Of a stretch of DNA of 64,000 bases, positions 9,581 to 18,025 are shown piece by piece. This DNA comes from Streptomyces sp. DG1A-41 (GTDB taxonomy: Bacteria; Actinomycetota; Actinomycetes; Streptomycetales; Streptomycetaceae). Under the pieces are notes generated by a model. It worked only from the letters and a program-made list of their open reading frames with translations, searched no databases and had not been told where the DNA came from. The position numbers and the translations under genes are program-made. The stretch lies in contig NZ_CP146350.1 in assembly GCF_037055355.1 (NCBI RefSeq), forward strand, positions 2,007,001 to 2,071,000, in the 5' to 3' direction. The first letter of the stretch is position 1. The number at the start of each line of letters is the position of its first letter.

Positions 9581-11673
9581 GGTTGCCCGTACGGCTGCCC
9601 TGCGACTGCGTGGCACGCCGGCTCGCCATGGCCTTCGGACTGCTGATCGCTCTGCTGCTGCTCGTGGGAGCCGGGTCACTGACCACCGCCAAGGTGGCGG
9701 ACCACATGCACGATCGGGTGAGCCGACTTGAGCCGGTGCTCCGCGAGAACATGCGCGTGCGCGACCAGGTGACCCGTATGAGCCGTGCCGTGCGCACCTA
9801 TCTGCTCACCGGTGACACGGCCGCGAGGAGCAGCTACCACCAAATGCGCGACGAGCCCTTCGCCACCCTTGCCGAGGCCAGGCGGACCGCCACCGCGTCG
9901 GCCCAGCGGGATCTCGCGACGCAGGACCGGCAGCTGCGTGCCTACGTACGCGTCGCCGACCAGCAGGCGATGGCCACTCCCGGCAGCGCAGCCGCGAGCC
10001 GACTGACCGCCGAGGCGGCCCGGGAGTTCACGGCGTTCGACACCACCAACCAGCGGCTGGAGATGCAGGTCACCGGTGACATGCAGCGTCTGGAGGACCG
10101 GGCCGACGCGTTCCTCAACGGCAGCTTCGCGGGCATTGGCGTCCTGCTGGCGGCAGGCGGGGCACTGGCCGTCGTCACGGCGGTCCGCACCACCCGCGCC
10201 CTCACCCGGCCGCTGCAGAGCACGGCTGGGACCCTTTGCCGGCTGGCCTCGGGCGAACACTCGGCGCGGGCCGAGGAGGAGGGACCGGAGGAGATCAGGG
10301 CGGTGGCGCGGTCGGTGAACGCGCTCGCCGACGAGAGCGACCGGCTGCGGGCGATCGAGCAGGAGCGCGCCAGACTGGCACACACCGCACGGGCCGTCGG
10401 CGTCCGCATCCGTGAGCACCTCGACGTCGATCAGGTCCTCGACACGGCGTGCGCCGGAATCGGCGAGGGGCTGGAGGCCGACCACGCCTTCGTTCTCCTC
10501 ACCGAAGAGGACAGTCCCCTCGTGCGCGTGGCACGCGCCTGGATCGCGGGAAGGGGGCTGCTCCCCGCGCAGGACCAGCCGATTCCGCCCATCCCTTTCG
10601 ACGTGGTGCGCGACCACTACCGGCGGGGAACGGCCTGGTGCCTCAACGATCTGCCCGCCGTGCTGGCCGAGGGATCACCGCTGCCCGGGGCGCCCGGGTC
10701 CTTCGGCGAGGGCGGCCTGCCGCAGGACGCTCGGGCAGCCGCCGAGACGCTGGGCCTGGTGGGCGTGCTCGTCGTCCCGCTCGGCGTCGGTGAGAAACCG
10801 CTCGGTGCCGTCTTCCTCGCGCGGACCCGGCCGGATCGCCCCTGGCTCCCGGTGGAGATCGAGACCGCCGAGTCCATGGCCGCCGGCGTCGGCCGCGCAC
10901 TGCACACCGCCCAGCTCTACAAGAAGGAGACGCACCTGGTGGAGAAGCTGCGCGCCCTGGACAAGGCGAAGAGCGACTTCCTGTCCACCGTCTCCCACGA
11001 GCTGCGCACCCCGCTGACCAGCATCGTGGGATACATCGAGCTGCTGAAGGACGAGGAGACCGGGCCACTCAGCCCGCCGCAGCTGCACATGCTGGACGTC
11101 GTCGACCGCAACGCCAACCGTCTGCGGGCGCTCATCGAGGACTTGCTGACCCTGTCGCGCATCGAGTCGGGGGTGTTCGGCTCCAAGAAGGAACCGGTCG
11201 ACCTGTGCCTGCTCGTGGCTTCGGCGGCCGACGCCATCCGGCCTGCCGCCGAGGCCGCCTCCGTCACCCTGGAGACACACTGTCCATCCCGCCCCCTGAT
11301 ACTGGAGGCGGACAGTGACCAACTCGACCGGGTCGTGATGAACCTGCTGTCCAATGCCGTCAAGTTCACCCCGAAGGGCGGGAAAGTCACCGTACGTGCC
11401 GAGGACAGGGACGGCGAGTCGGTCCTGAGCGTCAGCGACACCGGCATCGGCATCCCCGCCGCTGAACAGGAGAAGCTCTTCCAGCGGTTCTTCCGTGCAT
11501 CGAATGCCACGGACGCGGCCATTCCGGGCACCGGTCTGGGCCTGACCATCGTCCGCACCATCGTGGCGAACCACGGCGGCGAGATGGAGGTGCACTCCGA
11601 GGAGGGCCGCGGCACCACCTTCACCGCCCGGTTGCCGATCGCCGCCGCGAGCGGGGCGGCCGCCTCGTCCTGA
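9577..11673 (+). CDS. GAF-containing sensor histidine kinase
   Basis: 698 residues. TM1 about 15-35, an extracytoplasmic helical region of about 140 residues (VLRENMRVRDQVTRMSRAVRTYLLTG, CHASE3-like), TM2 about 180-205, HAMP to about 255, GAF about 275-445, HisKA with phospho-acceptor H474 in STVSHELRTPLTSI, and HATPase with N box MNLLSNAVKFTPKGG near 585 and G boxes SDTGIGIP and GTGLGLTIV. ATG overlaps the glycosyltransferase stop (ATGA). Last gene of the unit. Likely phosphorylates one or both receivers at the head of the operon. The start inside the upstream gene is set by the overlap and the signal-anchor sequence. Confidence 0.9.
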   Translation: MRLPVRLPCDCVARRLAMAFGLLIALLLLVGAGSLTTAKVADHMHDRVSRLEPVLRENMRVRDQVTRMSRAVRTYLLTGDTAARSSYHQMRDEPFATLAEARRTATASAQRDLATQDRQLRAYVRVADQQAMATPGSAAASRLTAEAAREFTAFDTTNQRLEMQVTGDMQRLEDRADAFLNGSFAGIGVLLAAGGALAVVTAVRTTRALTRPLQSTAGTLCRLASGEHSARAEEEGPEEIRAVARSVNALADESDRLRAIEQERARLAHTARAVGVRIREHLDVDQVLDTACAGIGEGLEADHAFVLLTEEDSPLVRVARAWIAGRGLLPAQDQPIPPIPFDVVRDHYRRGTAWCLNDLPAVLAEGSPLPGAPGSFGEGGLPQDARAAAETLGLVGVLVVPLGVGEKPLGAVFLARTRPDRPWLPVEIETAESMAAGVGRALHTAQLYKKETHLVEKLRALDKAKSDFLSTVSHELRTPLTSIVGYIELLKDEETGPLSPPQLHMLDVVDRNANRLRALIEDLLTLSRIESGVFGSKKEPVDLCLLVASAADAIRPAAEAASVTLETHCPSRPLILEADSDQLDRVVMNLLSNAVKFTPKGGKVTVRAEDRDGESVLSVSDTGIGIPAAEQEKLFQRFFRASNATDAAIPGTGLGLTIVRTIVANHGGEMEVHSEEGRGTTFTARLPIAAASGAAASS

Positions 11674-11697
11674 CCCGCCCCGCCGTCTGCGGGCACC

Positions 11698-12612
11698 TCA
11701 GACGGTGTCCTCGAAAGACACTCCCCGCGACCGGTAGTCGGCGACAGCCGCCTGCACATCGGCCGGGCTGAGCAGCTGGTCCCGGACGAAGTAAACGTAG
11801 TCGACCTTCTCCTCGTACGCGCGTGTCTTACGGCTGTTGATCCCCAGCAGGTTGATCAGCCAGTGGTTGAAGCGGATGCTCATCGTCGACTCGGGCAGGT
11901 ACGGCTCGCTGTGCCTGGCGAAGAGCCGGCCGTCGATGTAGTAGGTGATCGCCGTGCTGTCGACGGTGATGACCAGGTCGTGCCAGCCGGCGAAACTCGC
12001 ACGCTCCTGTGTGGTGACGTGCTCCTCCTGCGGCGGGTCCTCCGAGTACGTCTCCCAGGAGCTCGCCAGCAGGGCACTGCCGGTGATGCCCCATCCGCCG
12101 TTGGGCAGGTACTCGAAGTCGAGCTCGCTGTAGGCCGGGTCCATCGGGTAGTTCAGCGGTGAGATGGTGAAGAACGTCTGCACCATGCGGTCGCCGTCCG
12201 GTCCGTAGATCGGCACGTCGCTGAAGCGGACCCGCGCGGCGTAGGTGCCGTACAGGAACTTGCGCTGCTGGTAGATCTCGGTGTGCTCGGTGCCGGACGC
12301 CGTGCCGTTGGTGCCGGAGCGCATCGTCATGACGGAGTTGCCGGACTCGGTGGCGAAGGTGATGTTCTGCGGCCTCCACGTGGCACCGGGCACGCCCGGC
12401 CCGCCCTGGCCGGACCGCAGGGTCCAGCCGCGCTGGGTGAGCTGCGGATCCGTGTAGTCGGTGTAGTTGAAGTCGTCGAACAGTGCCGGTCCGACGACGG
12501 GCTGGGCGGCCGCGCGCGGGCTGGGAAGGACGACTAGGGCTGCGCACAGCAGCCCCCATGCGACGAGGGCGGCAGCGGCCCTCATCCGGAAGAGCACGGC
12601 GCATCTGATCAT
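11698..12612 (-). CDS. Secreted GH16-like glycoside hydrolase
   Basis: 304 residues with a signal peptide (about 1-37, basic start then AAAALVAWGLLCAALVVLP and RAAAQP). The mature part is a concanavalin-type beta-sandwich with the GH16 catalytic motif E163-L-D165-F-E167 (ExDxE), plus FFTISPLN and WHDLVITVD blocks typical of the fold. Family members cut beta-glucans, agar or related polymers; the substrate here is unknown. It faces the kinase gene tail to tail with a 24-bp gap. A hydrolase beside a polysaccharide synthase is a common pairing for trimming or release of the polymer. An internal ATG at codon 10 could be the true start. Confidence 0.8.
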   Translation of the reverse strand: MIRCAVLFRMRAAAALVAWGLLCAALVVLPSPRAAAQPVVGPALFDDFNYTDYTDPQLTQRGWTLRSGQGGPGVPGATWRPQNITFATESGNSVMTMRSGTNGTASGTEHTEIYQQRKFLYGTYAARVRFSDVPIYGPDGDRMVQTFFTISPLNYPMDPAYSELDFEYLPNGGWGITGSALLASSWETYSEDPPQEEHVTTQERASFAGWHDLVITVDSTAITYYIDGRLFARHSEPYLPESTMSIRFNHWLINLLGINSRKTRAYEEKVDYVYFVRDQLLSPADVQAAVADYRSRGVSFEDTV

Positions 12613-12802
12613 GGGTCAACTGCCTTTCTGCGGAAGGAAGACGACGTCCGCGTCCCACCCCGGGCGGACCACGGCCAGTGAAGCATCGACAGAAGATCGG
12701 TATACGCCGGATACATCCGGCTCACCCGAACAGCCCAAAGAGCACGGTTTGCAGGATTGCGTGATCCGGGACGACGGAGCCTCCGCTGGGGTCGTGGCCG
12801 TC

Positions 12803-13471
12803 TCAGCGCAGACGTGCGGCGCCCTTGATGGCCAGGTAGACGCCGAAGACCAGGCAGATGACCATGCCGATGGCGCGGGTGTGCCGTTTCGCCGCGGCCA
12901 GCATCGGAGTGAGCAGCGCTTGCGCCTGGGCAGGGGCGATCAAGTACAGCCCGAGCGGCACGAGTACGGCGAGCAGCGCCAGCACCACGACGATCGCCAG
13001 GACGACGACCTGGTCGGCCGTCGATACGGAGTCGGCGAGGGCGATCTCCTTCACCGCGGGAACGAACAGCGCCAGGCTGGAGAAGTTCACCGCCATGAGG
13101 CCGGCCCCGAGCAGAGCACACGCCCTGGTACTGGTGACGGCGTGGCGCGGGTGGCGGTGTGATGTGCCGACTGCGGGTCTGAGCGCGGTGCGCACTGCCA
13201 AGAGCAGCAGGAGCGCACCGAAGACGAGGTCGACGACCGGCGAGACCCTGAAATGCCCCTGGCCTCGGGCTCGGTGGAAGAGAACGAGTCCGGCCGCCCC
13301 GATGACGGCGAGCGGAACCGCGGCTCCCGCCGTGAACGACCCCGCTCGCCAGCGGGGGCGGACCGGGTCGGAAAGGAGCACGACGGCTGCCACGAAGAGA
13401 GCCGGGCTGAGCGCGGCTCCCAGAGCCAGTGGCAGGACTTCGGCCAGCAGTGTCGTCACGAGGTCAGTCAA
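12803..13471 (-). CDS. GAP-family (Sap-like) integral membrane protein
   Basis: 222-residue protein with about six hydrophobic segments, beginning TLLAEVLPLALGAALSPALFVAAVVLLS, of the GAP/Sap group related to LysE-type exporters (mycobacterial Sap proteins help export glycolipids). The reading frame uses a TTG at 13471; a GTG at 13459 would remove four residues and is equally possible. Charged loops are histidine and arginine rich. It lies head to head with the ABC exporter gene. Transport substrate unknown. Confidence 0.72.
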   Translation of the reverse strand: MTDLVTTLLAEVLPLALGAALSPALFVAAVVLLSDPVRPRWRAGSFTAGAAVPLAVIGAAGLVLFHRARGQGHFRVSPVVDLVFGALLLLLAVRTALRPAVGTSHRHPRHAVTSTRACALLGAGLMAVNFSSLALFVPAVKEIALADSVSTADQVVVLAIVVVLALLAVLVPLGLYLIAPAQAQALLTPMLAAAKRHTRAIGMVICLVFGVYLAIKGAARLR

Positions 13472-13591
13472 CGCCGACGGGTGGGCCGTGCCGGTGCGGA
13501 CACGCCTGGCCCGGCCACGGCATCACCCGGAGAGGACCGGGACGGAGGAGGGGATCGACAACCCGCCCGTCCGGGGAGGTGGGCGCGTACC

Positions 13592-13597
13592 TAGACT
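13592..13597 (+). promoter_or_regulatory. -10 element of a leaderless ABC-transporter promoter
   Basis: TAGACT ends seven bases before ATG 13605, which has no Shine-Dalgarno site, so transcription probably starts at the ATG. No clear -35 is visible. Confidence 0.5.
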
Positions 13598-13604
13598 CGG
13601 GGCC

Positions 13605-14528
13605 ATGCGAAGTGAGCCCGTGGTCCAGGTCCAGGCCCTGGTGAAGCGGTACGGCACGAAGACCGCGGTGGACGGGCTCGACCTGGTGGCCCGGGAGGGT
13701 GTGACCGCCGTGCTCGGCCCCAACGGGGCGGGCAAGACGACCACGGTCGAGACCTGCGAGGGGTACCGGAAGCCGGACTCCGGCACGGTGCGCGTCCTGG
13801 GCCTCGACCCGGTCAGACAGTCCCAGGACCTGCGGCCCCGCATCGGCGTCATGCTCCAGTCCGGCGGCGTCTACTCGGGCTCCCGCGCCGACGAGATGCT
13901 CCGCCATGTCGCCAAGCTGCACGCCCACCCCCTGGACGTGGACGCCCTCATCGAACGCCTGGGCCTCGGCTCCTGCGGCCGTACGACGTACCGGCGGCTG
14001 TCGGGCGGGCAGCAGCAGCGGCTCGCCCTCGCGATGGCCGTGGTCGGGCGGCCCGAGCTGGTGTTCCTGGACGAGCCGACCGCCGGGCTAGACCCGCAGG
14101 CCCGCCGCGCCACCTGGGACCTGGTCCGGGACCTGCGCGCGGACGGGGTCTCCGTGATCCTCACCACGCACTACATGGACGAGGCCGAGCAGCTCGCCGA
14201 CGACGTGACGATCATCGACGCGGGCCGGGTCATCGCCCAGGGCTCCCCGGAGGAGCTGTGCCGGGGCGGCGCCGAGAACACGCTCCGCTTCTCCGGCCGC
14301 CCCGGGCTGGACGTCGGCTCGCTGCTGAAGGCCCTGCCCGCCGACTGCTCGGCCGCCGAGCTGACGCCGGGTTCGTACCGGGTCGTCGGCAAGGTCGACC
14401 CGCAACTGCTCGCGACGGTCACCTCCTGGTGCGCCCAGCACGGCGTGATGCCGGAGAAGATCTCGGTGGAGCGGCACACCCTCGAAGACGTTTTTCTCGA
14501 GCTGACCGGCAAGGAGTTGCGCTCGTGA
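13605..14528 (+). CDS. ABC-2 exporter ATP-binding protein
   Basis: 307-residue DrrA-like ATPase. Walker A GPNGAGKTTT near residue 42, Q-loop MLQSGGVY, signature LSGGQQQRLALAMAVVG, Walker B LVFLDEPTAGLD and switch TTHYMDEAEQ. The last 80 residues form the extra C-terminal region typical of exporters that recognise drugs or lipids, ending HTLEDVFLELTGKEL. The frame is open upstream, but ATG 13605 with its adjacent -10 is the natural start. Followed by its permease with a GTGA overlap. Conserved next to ctaA in Streptomyces; substrate unknown. Confidence 0.92.
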   Translation: MRSEPVVQVQALVKRYGTKTAVDGLDLVAREGVTAVLGPNGAGKTTTVETCEGYRKPDSGTVRVLGLDPVRQSQDLRPRIGVMLQSGGVYSGSRADEMLRHVAKLHAHPLDVDALIERLGLGSCGRTTYRRLSGGQQQRLALAMAVVGRPELVFLDEPTAGLDPQARRATWDLVRDLRADGVSVILTTHYMDEAEQLADDVTIIDAGRVIAQGSPEELCRGGAENTLRFSGRPGLDVGSLLKALPADCSAAELTPGSYRVVGKVDPQLLATVTSWCAQHGVMPEKISVERHTLEDVFLELTGKELRS

Positions 14529-15301
14529 CCGCCACCGGCACCGGGATGTACACGCCGAAGCCCGGCGCGGCGCCCCTCCCCCGCATGATCGCGGCCCAGG
14601 CCGTACTCGAGACGAAGATGCTGCTGCGCAACGGCGAGCAGCTGTTGCTGACCGTCGTCATCCCGACCCTGCTCCTGGTGCTCTTCAGCACCGTGGACAT
14701 CGTCGACACCGGTGCCGGCGAGGCCGTCGACTTCCTCGCCCCCGGCATCCTCGCGCTCGCGGTGATGTCGACCGCGTTCACCGGCCAGGCCATCGCGACC
14801 GGCTTCGAGCGCCGCTACGGCGTCCTGAAGCGACTCGCCGCCTCGCCCCTGCCCCGCTGGGGCCTGATGACGGCGAAGACGCTGTCCGTGCTGGTCACCG
14901 AGGTGCTCCAGGTGATCCTGCTGACGGTGATCGCCTTCGCGCTCGGCTGGTCGCCGCACGGCAACCCGTTCGCCGTCCTGCTGCTCCTGGTCCTCGGTAC
15001 GGCGGCCTTCTCGGGCCTCGGCCTGCTGATGGCCGGGACGCTGAAGGCCGAGGCGACGCTCGCCGCCGCCAACCTGGTGTTCCTTCTGCTGCTCGTCGGC
15101 GGCGGGGTCATCGTGCCGCTCGACAAGTTCCCTTCCGCCGCGCAGGACGTGCTCGGCCTGCTGCCCATCTCGGCCCTGTCCGACGGCCTGCGGGACGTGC
15201 TCCAGCACGGGGCCGGGATGCCCTGGGCCGATCTGGGGATCCTGGGCGTCTGGGCGGTCGTGGGGCTGGCGGCGGCCGGACGGTTCTTCCGCTGGGAGTA
15301 A
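14525..15301 (+). CDS. ABC-2 type exporter permease
   Basis: 258-residue permease with six hydrophobic segments, of the DrrB/ABC-2 family: an amphipathic start, TVVIPTLLLVLFSTV, then FLAPGILALAVMSTAFTGQAIATGFERRYGVLKRL with the family ER-YGVLKRL block, and a C-terminal LLLLVGGGVIVP and ISALSDGLRDVL. GTG start overlaps the ATPase stop. The two genes form an exporter; the neighbouring ctaA suggests only co-location, not a shared pathway. Confidence 0.92.
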   Translation: MTATGTGMYTPKPGAAPLPRMIAAQAVLETKMLLRNGEQLLLTVVIPTLLLVLFSTVDIVDTGAGEAVDFLAPGILALAVMSTAFTGQAIATGFERRYGVLKRLAASPLPRWGLMTAKTLSVLVTEVLQVILLTVIAFALGWSPHGNPFAVLLLLVLGTAAFSGLGLLMAGTLKAEATLAAANLVFLLLLVGGGVIVPLDKFPSAAQDVLGLLPISALSDGLRDVLQHGAGMPWADLGILGVWAVVGLAAAGRFFRWE

Positions 15302-15318
15302 GGCCATGACGGACCCTC

Positions 15319-15349
15319 GTGAAAGCGTGCACAAGCGGCGTCCTACGAT
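15319..15349 (+). promoter_or_regulatory. Putative leaderless ctaA promoter
   Basis: -35 GTGAAA (15319-15324), 19-bp spacer and -10 TACGAT (15344-15349), then seven bases to GTG 15357. This arrangement supports a leaderless start at 15357. Confidence 0.5.
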
Positions 15350-15356
15350 GGGCCGC

Positions 15357-16355
15357 GTGCCAAAAGTGACCCGCGCCGACGCCAGGGCGGCCCTGCGCAA
15401 CCCCCTCGCCTTCATCGCCGAGCGCTGGACCCCGGAACCCCGGACGGTCCAGCGCGCGGCCCTCTCCGCGATCGTGATGTCGGTGCTCATCGTGGTCACC
15501 GGCGGAGCGGTACGGCTGACCGGCTCGGGCCTCGGCTGCCCGACCTGGCCCAAGTGCACCGAGGACTCGCTCACCGCGACCAGCGCGATGGGCGTCCACG
15601 GCGCCATCGAGTTCGGCAACCGCATGCTGACGTACGTGCTGTGCGCCGCCGTCGGCTGGGCGATCATCGCCGCGCGATCCCAGAAGCCGTACCGGCGCGG
15701 CCTGACCCGGCTGGGCTGGGCGCAGTTCTGGATCGTGATGAGCAACGCGGTGCTCGGCGGCATCGTCGTGCTGGTCGGTCTCAACCCGTACACGGTCGCG
15801 GCCCACTTCGTGGCGACGTCCGCGCTCATCGCGGTGGCCACGGTGATGTGGCAGCGCACCCGTGAGGGCGACGCGCCGCCGCGCCCGCTGGTCGGCAAGG
15901 CCGTGCAGCAGCTGGTGTGGTTCCTGGTCGCGGCGGCCGTGCTGCTCATCCTGGTCGGCACGGTGGTCACCGGCGCGGGCCCGCACGCCGGCGACTCCAG
16001 CGAGGTCGAGCGGATGCCGGTCGACTGGGAGACGGTGAGCAAAGTGCACGCCGTGCTGGCGTGGATCGTGGTGACGCTGACGTTCGCCCTGTGGTTCGTC
16101 CTCAAGGCGGTCGACGCGCCGAGGAGCCCGCTGAACCGCACCCGCGAACTGTTCCTGATCCTGCTCGCGCAGGGCGTCATCGGCTACGTCCAGTACTTCA
16201 CGGACCTGCCCGAGGTCCTGGTGGGCCTGCACATGTTCGGCTCGGCCGTGATGTGGATCTGGGTGCTGCGGGTGGTGCTGTCGTTGCGCGAACGGCCGGA
16301 GATCGTGGCCGACGTGCCCGGTCCCGCCCCCGAGGCGACCCTGACGAAGGCCTAG
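15357..16355 (+). CDS. ctaA: Heme A synthase CtaA (COX15 family)
   Basis: Integral membrane enzyme that oxidises heme O to heme A for cytochrome aa3 oxidase. 332 residues with about eight membrane helices. Diagnostic blocks: VVTGGAVRLTGSGLGCPTWPKC, with the paired cysteine region, GAIEFGNRMLTYVL with the Glu-His/Arg heme region, AAHFVATSALIAVATVMWQR and the second-half HAVLAWIVVTLTF plus LVGLHMFGSAVMWIWVL with conserved histidines. Start set at GTG 15357 because a -10 lies directly before it; an ATG at 15306 in frame would add 17 residues. Works with the farnesyltransferase gene at 18 kb. Its end overlaps the convergent amidohydrolase gene by 4 bp. Confidence 0.93.
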   Translation: MPKVTRADARAALRNPLAFIAERWTPEPRTVQRAALSAIVMSVLIVVTGGAVRLTGSGLGCPTWPKCTEDSLTATSAMGVHGAIEFGNRMLTYVLCAAVGWAIIAARSQKPYRRGLTRLGWAQFWIVMSNAVLGGIVVLVGLNPYTVAAHFVATSALIAVATVMWQRTREGDAPPRPLVGKAVQQLVWFLVAAAVLLILVGTVVTGAGPHAGDSSEVERMPVDWETVSKVHAVLAWIVVTLTFALWFVLKAVDAPRSPLNRTRELFLILLAQGVIGYVQYFTDLPEVLVGLHMFGSAVMWIWVLRVVLSLRERPEIVADVPGPAPEATLTKA

Positions 16356-17458
16356 TCCAGCCCGTACACCCTGCCCGCGTTGCCCGACGCCAGCATCCCC
16401 GCCACACGCTGCGCGTCGGCCAGGGACCACGCGCCCTCGGCGACCCAGGTGCCGAGCACCCGGCCGAGAGCCTCGCGGAACAGCCGGGCGCCCACGACGT
16501 GCAGCTCGGGCAGCCCCTGGGCGCCGGTGGAGAAAAGGATCTTGCCGAAGGGGGCCAGCTCCAGGATCTCCGCGAGGACGGTCGCGGCCCGGGCCCCGGT
16601 GCGGACCAGGGCGGCGCCGCAGTCGACGTAGACATGCGGGAAGACACCGGCCAGGTGGGCGGCGTGCCGGTGGTACGGGTAGCCGTGCAGCAGGACGAGG
16701 TCCGTGCCGAGACCGGCCGTGGCCCGTACGAAGTCCGTCAGCAGCACCGGATCCGTACGGTCGATCCTCAGACCCGGTGCGCCGAGCCCCGCGTGCAGCT
16801 GGAGCGGCAGGCCCGAGGCGACGGCGCTCCACAGCAGGTGCCGCAGCAGCACGGGGTCGCTCAGCTCCCCGCCGACACCTCGCCCCGCGAGCCAGCGGCC
16901 GACGGCCCCCCGCACCTCCCCCGGCCCGGGCGGCTCCGGCGCGAGCACGAGGCCGTGCCGTACGCCCGCGACCGAGGTGAAGGCGACGGCGTTCGCGGCG
17001 GCGGCGTGCACGGACTCGGCGAGGTTGGTGAGGAAGGACTCGACGGTCCCGGAGGTGTCGGCGACCTGCTCGGCGAGCAGCTCCAGCCGCACGATCTGGC
17101 GGGCCTCGGCGGCTCCGGCGGAGGCCAGTTCGCCGGGTTCGGTCAGGTCGCCGGGCAGGCCCGTGTCGACCAGGTACGTCGTGATGCCGCTGCCGCGCAG
17201 AAGCCGGCGGGCGGACTCCAGGACGCCCAGTTCGCGGCGGCGGGCCAGGTAGCGGGCGGGCGCGCAGTGCGGTTCGAGGCCGAGCAGGGGCGGGCACCAG
17301 CGCCTCACGGCGAAGCCGGTCTGGGTGTCGAAGAGGGTGGTGCCGGGGGCGGGCGGACCCTCCGTGCGGGAGAGGTGGGCCTCGAAGGTGCCGAGGCCCA
17401 GCTCCGTGCGGAGTACTCCGTGGCAGTACTGGTCCACTAGGGACGGCGTTTCGATCAT
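16352..17458 (-). CDS. Amidohydrolase 2 family protein
   Basis: 368-residue TIM-barrel metal-dependent hydrolase-like protein of the amidohydrolase 2 group (resembles the N-terminal part of FluG). It starts VDQYCHGVLRTELGLGTFE, in place of the usual HxH start, and has CPPLLGLEPHCAPARYLARRRELG, LQLHAGLGAPGLRIDRTDP, VLLHGYPYHRHAAHLAGVFPHVYVDCG and FSTGAQGLPELHVVG. Histidine positions of a metal site are partly present, but the first HxH is reduced to YCHG, so catalytic activity is uncertain. Single gene, convergent with ctaA. Substrate unknown. Confidence 0.75.
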   Translation of the reverse strand: MIETPSLVDQYCHGVLRTELGLGTFEAHLSRTEGPPAPGTTLFDTQTGFAVRRWCPPLLGLEPHCAPARYLARRRELGVLESARRLLRGSGITTYLVDTGLPGDLTEPGELASAGAAEARQIVRLELLAEQVADTSGTVESFLTNLAESVHAAAANAVAFTSVAGVRHGLVLAPEPPGPGEVRGAVGRWLAGRGVGGELSDPVLLRHLLWSAVASGLPLQLHAGLGAPGLRIDRTDPVLLTDFVRATAGLGTDLVLLHGYPYHRHAAHLAGVFPHVYVDCGAALVRTGARAATVLAEILELAPFGKILFSTGAQGLPELHVVGARLFREALGRVLGTWVAEGAWSLADAQRVAGMLASGNAGRVYGLD

Positions 17459-17634
17459 CCGGGCTCCCCGGGGTGGACCCTGTTGTTCCTAAGGGTCCTA
17501 ACGGGTGAACCGGGCTGAGGTCGCGGTCCCGGGGCGGGGTGCCAGTGTTGCTCGGCGGGTGCGGGCCGTGTGTGGCTGGTCGCGCCCACGCGGCGGAGCC
17601 GCAAAATCGATACAGCCCCGCGCCTCCAAGAAGG

Positions 17635-17967
17635 TCAGTCGTTCTTCGGGCCGCCTACCTGGATCCCCGCCATGCGCGACCACTCGTAGCGGCCCGTCTT
17701 GGCCTTCGCGGCGAATTCGCCGTCGAAGGACTCGTGGGCGGTGATGCCCGACTTCTCCACCGCCTTCTCGGCGATCTCGTACGACGGGGCCATTAGGTCG
17801 CCCCAGTTGCCGTCCTCGCCGACCAGGACGATGCGGGCGCCGCGTTCGCCGAGGTAGGCGACCTGGCCCTCGGCACCGCCGTGGGCCTTGGAGAAGGAGC
17901 CGATCTGCTTGGCGAGCCGGGCCGCCTTGCGCTCGGCCTTCGGGTCGACCTGCTGTGTGTCTGCCAT
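17635..17967 (-). CDS. Conserved small actinobacterial protein of unknown function
   Basis: 110 residues from ATG 17967 (MADTQQVDPKAERKAARLAKQ), a basic helical start followed by VAYLGERGARIVLVGEDGNWGDLMAPSYEIAEKAVEKSGI and a C-terminal RYEWSRMAGIQVGG. The sequence is hydrophilic with no signal or membrane segment, so cytoplasmic. I recognise it as a conserved neighbour of the ctaB gene in Streptomyces but know no function. A GTG-type earlier start at 17985 adds six residues and is less likely. Confidence 0.75.
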   Translation of the reverse strand: MADTQQVDPKAERKAARLAKQIGSFSKAHGGAEGQVAYLGERGARIVLVGEDGNWGDLMAPSYEIAEKAVEKSGITAHESFDGEFAAKAKTGRYEWSRMAGIQVGGPKND

Positions 17968-18025
17968 GACAGGGATGCTACTCACGAGTAGATCGACTGG
18001 CGAGAGCAGGGCCCTGTGACGTACG

